The notes under the pieces: generated by a model
Databases searched by the model: none
What the model saw: the letters and a program-made list of their open reading frames with translations, nothing else
What the model was told of the DNA's origin: nothing
In this document: in pieces, positions 24,545-32,152 of the stretch
How the letters are laid out: each line of letters begins with the position of its first letter
Numbering within the stretch: position 1 is the first letter of the stretch
Assembly: GCA_020628815.1 (NCBI GenBank)
Contig: JAHDEN010000032.1
Span: 1 to 45,444, forward strand
Origin: Chloroflexota bacterium
GTDB taxonomy: Bacteria > Chloroflexota > Anaerolineae > Promineifilales > Promineifilaceae
DNA length: 45,444 nt
Direction of reading: 5' to 3'
Position numbers and translations under genes: made by a program

Positions 24545-26329
24545 ATGTCAAAACTACATCAAGTTTATTTGCGTGCATTTATTTTATTATTGATAGGGTG
24601 CTTACTATTTAGTTTTAGAAATACATCAGAAGCTCAGGGGAATCCAACAACATATTTTTTAGATTGCAACTCAGGCAGTGACGGTAATAGCGGGACGAGT
24701 CAAAACAAGCCGTGGAGGTCTTTAGACAAGGCCAATACGGCAGATTTACGACCAGGAGACAAGCTTCTACTAAAAAGAGAATGTGTGTTTGCCGGCCGCA
24801 TTGTGGCTCCGTGGCATGGCACATCGGAAAACAACATCATTATCGGGGCATATGGTTCAGGGGAACGGCCGAAAATTCAGAACCGAATGAAAGACATTGA
24901 ACATGACGATCATCATATCAATGTGCGTGTCACCGGCTCACATATCACAGTTGAAAACCTGAAAGCCACTATTACCAACCCGAAAATCGATCCCAACTGT
25001 GAAAATCAAACCAGAGGCTATTATGTCGGATTTGCCGTTACCGTGAATCCGAGTGATCAACAATCGGGCAAGTTCAACACCTTTCGCAATGTCGAGGCAT
25101 TTAATAACACAATTGGTGCGTTTTTAGGGCCTGGCAGCAAAAACAATGTTGTTACAGACAGCTATTTTCACCACAACAATGTTATGCAGCTGCACACCTT
25201 GGGCAAAAATGATGAGCTTGGCGCATGGGGCATGCTTATCAATGGTGATGGCAATACGATCTCAAATAATTTGTTTGAAAGAAACAGGGCATGGTGTTCT
25301 TATGATGGCATAGATCGCCCTAGTAATTCGGTTGAAATATATGCAGCATCCGACAACGTAATTTTCAATAACACATCTATCGAAGACCGTGTGTTCTCAG
25401 AAATGGGTAGTAGTGACACCGTTGTCGCGAAAAACAATTTAATCGCATTCAACACGGCCGTATCTTCCTTGGGCGATGCCAGGTTTGTCGTTTCTCGCGG
25501 AGCAAGCCATAAATTTGGCCCGGTTGAAACAACTCGTGTATTAAACAATACCGTTGTTTATACCAGTTCGACGAGTCAAGGTGTTGTGTGCGGGGCTGGC
25601 TGCAACTCCAACATTCTGATTGTGAAAAACAATATTATCTGGGCTGAAGAAAAAGCTATTTTTGCAAGTGATCCCATCATTGAAGAACGTAATATTTTCT
25701 GGAGTTCCAATGGTGATCCCTTCATCCAGTTAGAAAAGAGCTCGCTGCACCACACCTCGATGATTATTAATCCACAATTACAAAATAGAGCCCAGCAAAA
25801 CTTTAACTTAAAAAACACAAGCCCAGCGATTGACGCAGGCTCTAGCATGACATGGGTAGCAGATCGAGGCGTCAGTTTTGATACTCGCAATATAAATTGG
25901 GACATTGGGAGCCATGAATACATCTCTCAAGATGATATAGACAGCGGGGTGATCCCGACCGAAACTCCAACCCAGATCCCCACACAGACAATAGCACCCA
26001 CAGCAACGATAGAACCTATAGCCCCAACGGCAACACAAACCCCAATTACAGAACCGTCACCTCCTACCGCTACACAAACAGCAACCACAGAACCGCAGCT
26101 CCCTACTGCAACACAAACCCCAACTGCAGAACCGCAGAACCCTGCAGCTACACAAACCCCGACCGTAGAACCAGAGCCCCCCGCAGCCACACAAACTGCG
26201 ACACCGGTTTCAAATGTGCCAGCCACACCACTACCGACTGTAACCCATGCTGCGACGCCAGAGGCATCTCCGCCTCCTTCTGATCCGGAAACAACAAAGT
26301 TTACCGTCTGGCTACCCGTTGTCCGATGA
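24545..26329 (+). CDS. Secreted right-handed beta-helix protein with Thr/Pro repeats
   Basis: A 594-residue exported protein. A signal peptide (about residues 1-32, LLLIGCLLFSF) is followed by YFLDCNSGSDGNSGTSQNKPWRSL split around residue 38, the start typical of pectate-lyase-like parallel beta-helix proteins. The helix runs to about residue 460, with repeated N-N-x-I/F and DNVIFNNT-type turns. Residues of about 480-575 are Thr/Pro/Glu repeats (TATQTPTAEPQ type), and the protein ends FTVWLPVVR. Such proteins bind or cleave polysaccharides; catalytic residues cannot be assigned. The frame is open from 24494, but AAGGA before ATG 24545 and the signal peptide fix the start. Confidence 0.75.
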   Translation: MSKLHQVYLRAFILLLIGCLLFSFRNTSEAQGNPTTYFLDCNSGSDGNSGTSQNKPWRSLDKANTADLRPGDKLLLKRECVFAGRIVAPWHGTSENNIIIGAYGSGERPKIQNRMKDIEHDDHHINVRVTGSHITVENLKATITNPKIDPNCENQTRGYYVGFAVTVNPSDQQSGKFNTFRNVEAFNNTIGAFLGPGSKNNVVTDSYFHHNNVMQLHTLGKNDELGAWGMLINGDGNTISNNLFERNRAWCSYDGIDRPSNSVEIYAASDNVIFNNTSIEDRVFSEMGSSDTVVAKNNLIAFNTAVSSLGDARFVVSRGASHKFGPVETTRVLNNTVVYTSSTSQGVVCGAGCNSNILIVKNNIIWAEEKAIFASDPIIEERNIFWSSNGDPFIQLEKSSLHHTSMIINPQLQNRAQQNFNLKNTSPAIDAGSSMTWVADRGVSFDTRNINWDIGSHEYISQDDIDSGVIPTETPTQIPTQTIAPTATIEPIAPTATQTPITEPSPPTATQTATTEPQLPTATQTPTAEPQNPAATQTPTVEPEPPAATQTATPVSNVPATPLPTVTHAATPEASPPPSDPETTKFTVWLPVVR

Positions 26330-26371
26330 AAGCTGCATTTCGGCAAACTAGATAGGCCAGAATGGACAATA

Positions 26372-26399
26372 GTGAGGCGTCCAGCCGAAGACGCCTTAC
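26372..26399. terminator. Hairpin between beta-helix gene and amidase
   Basis: GTGAGGCGTC (26372-26381) pairs with GACGCCTTAC (26390-26399), ten pairs with one wobble, loop of 8 nt. Only a weak T-content follows, so termination is uncertain. It lies 45 bp after the beta-helix stop and upstream of the amidase promoter. Confidence 0.45.
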
Positions 26400-26406
26400 T
26401 AATCAC

Positions 26407-26443
26407 TGGCTACCGGTCATCGCTCACTATATACTCCCAAGCA
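26407..26443 (+). promoter_or_regulatory. Predicted leaderless promoter of the amidase
   Basis: TATACT (26430-26435) stands 7 nt before the ATG at 26443; a weak -35 (TGGCTA, 26407-26412) is 17 bp further upstream. No Shine-Dalgarno precedes this ATG. Confidence 0.5.
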
Positions 26444-27951
26444 TGAGCAATGACACCTTTCCCCTGTTAGAAAAATCGATCACCGATCTGCAAGAAATGA
26501 TGCTGAATGGCGAGCGAACCTGCGTTGAAATAACCCAGCTTTATCTCGACCGAATCAGTGCGGTTGACGAAAATGGACCATCATTAAATTCCGTCATCGA
26601 AGTGAATCCTGATGCGCTAGAAATCGCCAAAGGGCTAGATGCAGAACGGGCAGCCGGATCAACTCGAGGCTCACTACACGGGATCCCGATTATGATCAAA
26701 GACAATATCGATACCGGGGACAAGATGTTAACCACGGCCGGATCATTGGCAATGATGGCGGCCCCTGCCCCCAAAGATGCCTTTATCGTGACCAAGCTGC
26801 GCGAAGCCGGGGCGGTGATTTTAGGCAAAACCAATCTAAGCGAATGGGCCAACTTTCGCTCAACCCGATCATCAAGCGGTTGGAGCAGCCGAAACGGCCA
26901 AACACGAAATGCATATGCGCTTGATCGCAACACCAGCGGCTCTAGCTCAGGCTCTGGGGTTGCTGTTGCAGCCAGCTTGTGCGCCGCCGCCATCGGCACA
27001 GAAACTGACGGCTCCATCGTCTCCCCATCGGCCGCTAGTGGGATTGTGGGGATCAAGCCGACAGTTGGCCTAGTTAGCCGCAGCGGCATCATTCCGATTA
27101 GCGAAACGCAAGACACGGCCGGGCCGATGGCACGTACCGTTGCAGATGCGGCCGCTTTACTTTCAGCGATTGGTGGTAGCGATGTTGAAGACGACACCAC
27201 GGCCGGTGTAGACAATTACCACACTGACTACACGCAGTACTTAGACGCGAACGCCTTTCAAGGGAAAAAAATCGGCATAGCGCGGCAATTCTTCGGCCGA
27301 CACCCAGAATCTGACAAACAGATGGAGCAAGCGATTGCGCTGATCAAATCGCTCGGGGCTGAAATCATCGACCCGATTGAAATGCCCCCCCGCAAAAATT
27401 GGGCAGACAGCGAATTCCAAGTTTTGCTTTATGAATTTAAAGACGGCTTAAACAGGTATCTTGAAAGCCGTGGACCTGATTTCCCCATGAAATCACTGGC
27501 CGATGTTATCGCATTCAACGACGCCAATGCGGATAAAGTCATGCCGATTTTTGGTCAAGAAATTCACACAATGGCGCAAGAGAAGGGAGATTTAGAAGAA
27601 AAAGAATATTTGGAAGCGCTGCTCAACTGCATCGAGGGGAGCCGCATCAATGGTTTAGACGTTGCTTTAGAAGGATTAGACGCGCTCATCGCCCCCACCC
27701 GCGGGCCGGTCTGGCTGACAGACCATGTGAATGGAGATTCAGCAACGGCCGGTTGCTCGTCGTATCCGGCCGTCTCTGGCTATCCCCACATCACGCTCCC
27801 GCTGGGGTATACCCAAGGATTACCGCTCAACATTTCGTTCATGGGTCGGCCGTGGGAAGAAGATCGCCTCATCGCCCTAGCATATGCCTTTGAACAGGCG
27901 ACGTTAGTCCGGAAAGCGCCTGAATTCCGGCCTACGTCTGGGATTCGTTAA
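26443..27951 (+). CDS. Amidase signature family amidase (peptide-amidase-like)
   Basis: A 502-residue amidase with the Ser-cis-Ser-Lys catalytic set: Lys in GIPIMIKDNIDTGD (about residue 84), the Gly/Ser-rich NTSGSSSGSGVAVAASLCAAAIGTETDG split around residue 165-190, and the nucleophilic Ser in DGSIVSPSA. The LTTAGSLAM and GKTNLSEWANFRS stretches favour the peptide-amidase-like branch over GatA; there is no GatC or GatB nearby. It hydrolyses amide bonds of an unknown substrate, probably in the cytoplasm, as no signal peptide is seen. The open frame begins at 26362, but that extension spans the hairpin and promoter, so the ATG at 26443 is chosen. Confidence 0.85.
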   Translation: MSNDTFPLLEKSITDLQEMMLNGERTCVEITQLYLDRISAVDENGPSLNSVIEVNPDALEIAKGLDAERAAGSTRGSLHGIPIMIKDNIDTGDKMLTTAGSLAMMAAPAPKDAFIVTKLREAGAVILGKTNLSEWANFRSTRSSSGWSSRNGQTRNAYALDRNTSGSSSGSGVAVAASLCAAAIGTETDGSIVSPSAASGIVGIKPTVGLVSRSGIIPISETQDTAGPMARTVADAAALLSAIGGSDVEDDTTAGVDNYHTDYTQYLDANAFQGKKIGIARQFFGRHPESDKQMEQAIALIKSLGAEIIDPIEMPPRKNWADSEFQVLLYEFKDGLNRYLESRGPDFPMKSLADVIAFNDANADKVMPIFGQEIHTMAQEKGDLEEKEYLEALLNCIEGSRINGLDVALEGLDALIAPTRGPVWLTDHVNGDSATAGCSSYPAVSGYPHITLPLGYTQGLPLNISFMGRPWEEDRLIALAYAFEQATLVRKAPEFRPTSGIR

Positions 27952-27991
27952 CACAGGTCGACTCAAAAATTAATAAAAAGTTGCACCTCCC

Positions 27992-28028
27992 TTGCCACGT
28001 TGGTGGTTAGGTGCTATTTTCCCGCCAA
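27992..28028 (+). promoter_or_regulatory. Strong leaderless promoter of the STAND/NACHT operon
   Basis: TTGCCA (27992-27997), exactly 17 bp, then TATTTT (28015-28020), and 7 nt to the ATG at 28028. Transcription should start at the ATG. The TTG that could extend the reading frame upstream is the first part of this -35 box, so the longer start is unlikely. Confidence 0.65.
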
Positions 28029-29074
28029 TGCATTCGCCCGCAATTGCCAATTACACCCATGAACTCGAGCAGTTCAACCAGCTGATAGATATGAGCAACC
28101 GGCTCAATATTTTGATGCTGCAAGGTGAAAGCGGCAGCGGCAAATCTCACTTTATTTCACACTGCTTAAAACTGGCCAAAGATATCCCGTCTGCCCATGT
28201 CAAACTTGAAAACGGCGGAGAAAGTGTGACCACCCTGTTTAATGTGATGGGGTCGAAGGTCGGCCGGGAACATCTGCCTCTGTTTAACGAAGCGGTTGGC
28301 AGTTTAGTTTGTGAGCCTTTAAAAGATGAGGCGGATGCGATGTGGCAGATTAAGTTGCGCCGTCACTTGCGCGAAATCGGAAAAACGGCCGACCTGCCTA
28401 CCAAACTGGCTCACTTCCAAGTGCTAACCGACAGCTGGTTTGCAGATTCGCTCAATTTCCCACGGCCGCTGATTGTGGCAATTGATACCTACGAAAAACG
28501 CTCAACTGAGTTTGATAATTGGATTCGGGAAGAATTCCTGTTTGGCATCGCCCACTCTAACAACATCAAAGTCTTAATCGGTGGTCAACAACTCCCCCAA
28601 GCTGATGCCGAATGGGAAGCTTTTATCTCCACCCTTCAACTACAAGGGGTTTCTGATCCCCAAGATTGGCTTGCATGGGGAGAAGAAGTTGGGCTTGAGC
28701 TACCGGCGGCCGATGTGATTATGGGCATCTGTTTGGCGCTAAAAGGGAACCCCAGTGCGATTGTCCAGACACTTGAAGCGGCTGCGGTCCCGGCCGACAA
28801 CACCACAGAGACAACAGACAGCGGGCAACCTAGCGGCGGGTCAACTTATCAGCTGCGCAAAAGGATTCGTGAGAACATGATCGAAGCATTTAGCCTGTCC
28901 GAAATGAAAGACTTGTGCTTTGATCTAGACATTGACTATGAGAATTTGCCCGACCATAGCCACAAACCTGGGCTAGCGCGGGAGCTTGTCGGTTATTTAG
29001 GCCGCAACAATCGGTTAGAAGAATTTGTAGACATCGTGAAGGAGGAACGCCCCGAATTTGAATGGGCGGTTTAA
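28028..29074 (+). CDS. STAND-type NTPase with C-terminal EAD7-like domain
   Basis: A 348-residue protein. Residues 1 to about 245 form a P-loop NTPase: Walker A GESGSGKS (33-40), a Walker-B-like LIVAIDTYEKR, and IKVLIGGQQLP in the sensor-1 position, followed by the small helical domain (LALKGNPSAIVQTLEAA). A hydrophilic linker leads to residues of about 276-345, with SLSEMKDLCFDLDIDYENLP and ARELVGYLGRNNRLEEFVDIV, the pattern of an effector-associated adaptor domain (EAD7-type as I recall it). EADs are death-fold-like modules that recruit effectors in bacterial conflict systems. No effector enzyme is fused. The next gene overlaps or abuts this stop, so the two products are made together. Phage defence is inferred. 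Confidence 0.7.
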   Translation: MHSPAIANYTHELEQFNQLIDMSNRLNILMLQGESGSGKSHFISHCLKLAKDIPSAHVKLENGGESVTTLFNVMGSKVGREHLPLFNEAVGSLVCEPLKDEADAMWQIKLRRHLREIGKTADLPTKLAHFQVLTDSWFADSLNFPRPLIVAIDTYEKRSTEFDNWIREEFLFGIAHSNNIKVLIGGQQLPQADAEWEAFISTLQLQGVSDPQDWLAWGEEVGLELPAADVIMGICLALKGNPSAIVQTLEAAAVPADNTTETTDSGQPSGGSTYQLRKRIRENMIEAFSLSEMKDLCFDLDIDYENLPDHSHKPGLARELVGYLGRNNRLEEFVDIVKEERPEFEWAV

Positions 29075-29076
29075 TT

Positions 29077-31941
29077 ATGGATCCAGCACTCCTTCAAAAA
29101 CTTTCGGCCGCCACGACGGATGCAGATCGCCAAGCCATTGTCTTGGAAATGAGCCTCGCTCAGCTGCACCCGGACTTATTAGCCGCGGTCAAAGCGGCCG
29201 CCATCCCCCACTGGTTTGACTTCAATGTTTTATCTGCGCTCATCGGCGAAGAAAAAAGCGATCAACTTTATGATGAGCTGATCGATCTAAGCTTTGTTGA
29301 ACACATTCCCGGCCGTGGATACGCCGTCCATGAACGGACTCGACTCCCACTGCTTGATCAATTTTGGCAAGAGGATGAGGTTCAGTTCCGCCTGTTGAGC
29401 GGCTGGGCGGCCGATTATTGCGCCCAGAAAACAGATGATTCCTATTGGAAATCTGAAGAAATTTACCACCGCCTGATCAGCGACGTTGAGGTTGGTCTCA
29501 ATCGGTTCCAAGAGATGGCAACGGCGTGGGCCAACTTTGAGCAAAGCAGTTTTGAAGATATTGAGCAGGTGACCCGCCTCGCCGAACAGCATATTCTGGC
29601 CGGCCGCTTAACGGGCCAAACGGCCGACTGGGTCTATTTGTGGCAAGCACGGCTCAATCTGTTGTATGGCAATACAGAAAAGACTCGTTCAGCCATCGGC
29701 AAAATACAAATCGATGGTTTGGATGAAGGGTTAAAAGCGGAGCTGGAAGATACAAAAGGGGATTTGGCTGCGGCGACCGACCGGCCGGAAGAGGCGAAAG
29801 CGAGTTGGGAGCTGGCGATAAGCGGGTATGAAGGGGAACAAAAGACGTTTGAAGCCTTTCTGATTCAAGAAAAGATGCGGGCGAACGGGCTGATATCCAT
29901 TGAAGAAACGGCCGTTGATGAGTCAAACAAGACAACTAACCCGCGAACTTTAAAACTGCTCAACAACATCGAAGAAGCATGGATCGATGGGGTGTTGCGC
30001 CAAGTCTTAACGACCGGTCAAAAGGGATTGGATTTACCACTGGCGCAAGAGCGTGCGGTCAGCGGAAAGCTGCGCATTAACCGGCCGGGTACGCTTGATC
30101 AAGCGCTTAATCAAAATGGTGAACTCAGCAGGCTGTTCAATGCCAGCGGCCGGTCGCTCCTTATTTTGGGCGCACCGGGCAGTGGCAAAACGATCACCAT
30201 GCTCGAACTGCTAAATGAGCTGATCCAGCTAGCCCGTAGCAACAAAGATGAGCCGGTCCCGCTCCTTTTTAACCTGTCGTCCTTTGGGCACTACGATGGA
30301 GACTTTATTTCATGGTTGGCCGAAGAAGCGAGTAACCAATATGGTGTGTCTGCGTATTTGACTCGTGGCCAGCTTGAGTTGGGCACCAAATACACACTGC
30401 TTTTAGACGGGCTAGATGAAGTGCCAAATGAAAACGGTGAGCGAGACCTGTGCGTCGATGCCATCAACGATTACATCACAACCCATCCAACCGGACTGGT
30501 TGTATGCAGCCGCATTAAAGACTATCGAGAACTAGAGTCAAAATTGGCGATTCAAAATGCGGTGGTCATTCAGCCGCTTACCAACGGTCAAATTAGCCAA
30601 ACGCTTGATTCGGTTGAGCGCAATGCGCTTAATGATCTGGTGCAAAAACATTGGCGCTTGCGTGAAGCGCTACGCTCCCCATTATTGCTGACCCTCTTCC
30701 CCAAAGCGGTACCGGCCAGCGCGGCCGAAGAGCTTGAAAATAGCGACTTTGATTCGCTTGAGCAGTGGCAGCAAGAAATCTTCGGCCGGTATGTCAACCA
30801 AGTCCTGCCTCCAAAAGAATCAGAGCAGTCTCGTGGTTGGCTAAATAATTTAGCCAACGGCATGCAAAAAGCGGGAACCACTGTTTTTAATATCGAGGAT
30901 TTGCAGTGGTCGTGGCTCAAAAACGCTAATGGCAAAAAAGATTTCCGTGGAAACAGCAGTGCATTTTTGGTCGCTATGATCTGTGCCGTTTATGGCCCGG
31001 TCATGGCGCTGATCATCATTTTTACCAGAGGGTTTGTTAATGAGGCAGGCTCTAAAATTCCGTTTGGGCTGCTGTTTAGCACGGCGATCTGCGCCATGCT
31101 TATCGCAACCGCACGCAGCACAAGCCGCTGGTTTGCCAACACAGAGAAACATTATCCACGCGCCTTATCGACGGCCGGAACCACATGGGTGCTAGTCGCC
31201 ATATTTTCGCTCATTATCTGGCTAATCTCCGCCTCGGTAACCGGATCATCGATTCCGCTTGAACCTGGAGAAACGGCTTACAGCCTGCTGTTCGCGCTGG
31301 GTGTAACCGTTTCAGTTGGGCTTAATGTTTGGACCAGCAGGATTCCATTGGTCGAGAAAATTCAGATCAGACGTCCAACTTTTGAAAACTTAGCTAAGTT
31401 TAAAACTGAATTTCTCCAAGCCTGGGTAGTTTTCTCTGTTTTGTTTTTACTAATCGGGCCGATCTTCGAAACCGGAAGAGTCTCTGTCCGCTTTTTCCTC
31501 ATCTGGATATTCCCCTCGGCCCTCATCACAAGTCTACTCTGCTGGGTCGCTTTGGCCTCAATCACGCCGGTTGAGGTTGATGAGAGGCACAATCCCGGCG
31601 AAGGGATTTGGGGATCGCTGCTCAGTGCCTTGCGTGTAACACTCTTGCTGGCCCCGATCTTTCTGTTCACCGCCAGTGTTTTAGACTTCGCTTATCAGGC
31701 GAACTTCCGCTTTGTCTTTATCGTTTTGGCCACCGTTCTCCCGGTTGCGTTTAGCTGGTATGGTGGGATTACATATGCTCAACATTGGACCTTGCGCTGG
31801 ATGCTCGGCCGCGAATCAACGCTACCCTTTGCTCTGCCAGACTGGCTAGACAAAATGGTGAATGCAGGTCTACTTCGTCGCGCAGGTGGAGGCTACATAT
31901 TTATCCACCGCAGCATTCTCGAGTTCTTTGCAGATTCGTAA
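29077..31941 (+). CDS. wHTH-TPR-NACHT ATPase with C-terminal membrane region
   Basis: A 954-residue protein. The first 120 residues (IPHWFDFNVLSALIG, then LIDLSFVEHIPGRGYAVHERTR) are the winged-helix module that usually follows a STAND NTPase; residues of about 120-270 are TPR-like helices. A NACHT domain follows with Walker A GAPGSGKT (365-372) and Walker B LLLDGLDEV (441-449). From about residue 630 six or more hydrophobic helices are visible, and the end reads GGGYIFIHRSILEFFADS, a common NACHT C-terminal signature. ATG 29077 lies just past the upstream stop; ATG 29062 overlaps it by 13 bp; neither has a strong ribosome site, so reinitiation is likely. I infer a membrane-disrupting or signalling effector in an NLR-like defence pair. 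Confidence 0.75.
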   Translation: MDPALLQKLSAATTDADRQAIVLEMSLAQLHPDLLAAVKAAAIPHWFDFNVLSALIGEEKSDQLYDELIDLSFVEHIPGRGYAVHERTRLPLLDQFWQEDEVQFRLLSGWAADYCAQKTDDSYWKSEEIYHRLISDVEVGLNRFQEMATAWANFEQSSFEDIEQVTRLAEQHILAGRLTGQTADWVYLWQARLNLLYGNTEKTRSAIGKIQIDGLDEGLKAELEDTKGDLAAATDRPEEAKASWELAISGYEGEQKTFEAFLIQEKMRANGLISIEETAVDESNKTTNPRTLKLLNNIEEAWIDGVLRQVLTTGQKGLDLPLAQERAVSGKLRINRPGTLDQALNQNGELSRLFNASGRSLLILGAPGSGKTITMLELLNELIQLARSNKDEPVPLLFNLSSFGHYDGDFISWLAEEASNQYGVSAYLTRGQLELGTKYTLLLDGLDEVPNENGERDLCVDAINDYITTHPTGLVVCSRIKDYRELESKLAIQNAVVIQPLTNGQISQTLDSVERNALNDLVQKHWRLREALRSPLLLTLFPKAVPASAAEELENSDFDSLEQWQQEIFGRYVNQVLPPKESEQSRGWLNNLANGMQKAGTTVFNIEDLQWSWLKNANGKKDFRGNSSAFLVAMICAVYGPVMALIIIFTRGFVNEAGSKIPFGLLFSTAICAMLIATARSTSRWFANTEKHYPRALSTAGTTWVLVAIFSLIIWLISASVTGSSIPLEPGETAYSLLFALGVTVSVGLNVWTSRIPLVEKIQIRRPTFENLAKFKTEFLQAWVVFSVLFLLIGPIFETGRVSVRFFLIWIFPSALITSLLCWVALASITPVEVDERHNPGEGIWGSLLSALRVTLLLAPIFLFTASVLDFAYQANFRFVFIVLATVLPVAFSWYGGITYAQHWTLRWMLGRESTLPFALPDWLDKMVNAGLLRRAGGGYIFIHRSILEFFADS

Positions 31942-32000
31942 ACGTCACCCCGCCTAAGTTCAGTTTTAGACAAGAACCAAGACGCAAATTGTATTCCAAG

Positions 32001-32044
32001 AGAACGATGTCATCTAAGGCATTTAGGCCCGATGACACCGTTCT
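32001..32044. repeat. Intergenic inverted repeat, first of two
   Basis: AGAACGATGTCATC (32001-32014) and GATGACACCGTTCT (32031-32044) pair over 14 bp with one mismatch around a 16-nt loop. It lies between the convergent NACHT and mfd genes and lacks a T-tract. Confidence 0.55.
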
Positions 32045-32104
32045 AGTTGATTTCAAGTTGGATATTTGGCCCCAAATAATTTGTAAAGGCTATTTTCAGA
32101 CGTT

Positions 32105-32140
32105 CAGAGCTTAAGCCAAACTAAGGTTGCTTAAGTTCTG
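32105..32140. repeat. Intergenic inverted repeat, second of two
   Basis: CAGAGCTTAAGC (32105-32116) and GCTTAAGTTCTG (32129-32140) pair over 12 positions with one G-U wobble around a 12-nt loop. It ends 12 bp before the mfd stop and probably helps end mfd transcripts, though no T-run follows. Confidence 0.55.
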
Positions 32141-32152
32141 AGTTCAACCCGC

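Noticed and set aside
25927..26406. Minus-strand 159-codon frame rich in VAVG repeats
   Set aside because: Shadow of the Thr/Pro/Glu repeats of the beta-helix protein.
26362..26442. Upstream extension of the amidase
   Set aside because: It runs through a hairpin and the -10 box; similarity to amidases begins after the ATG at 26443.
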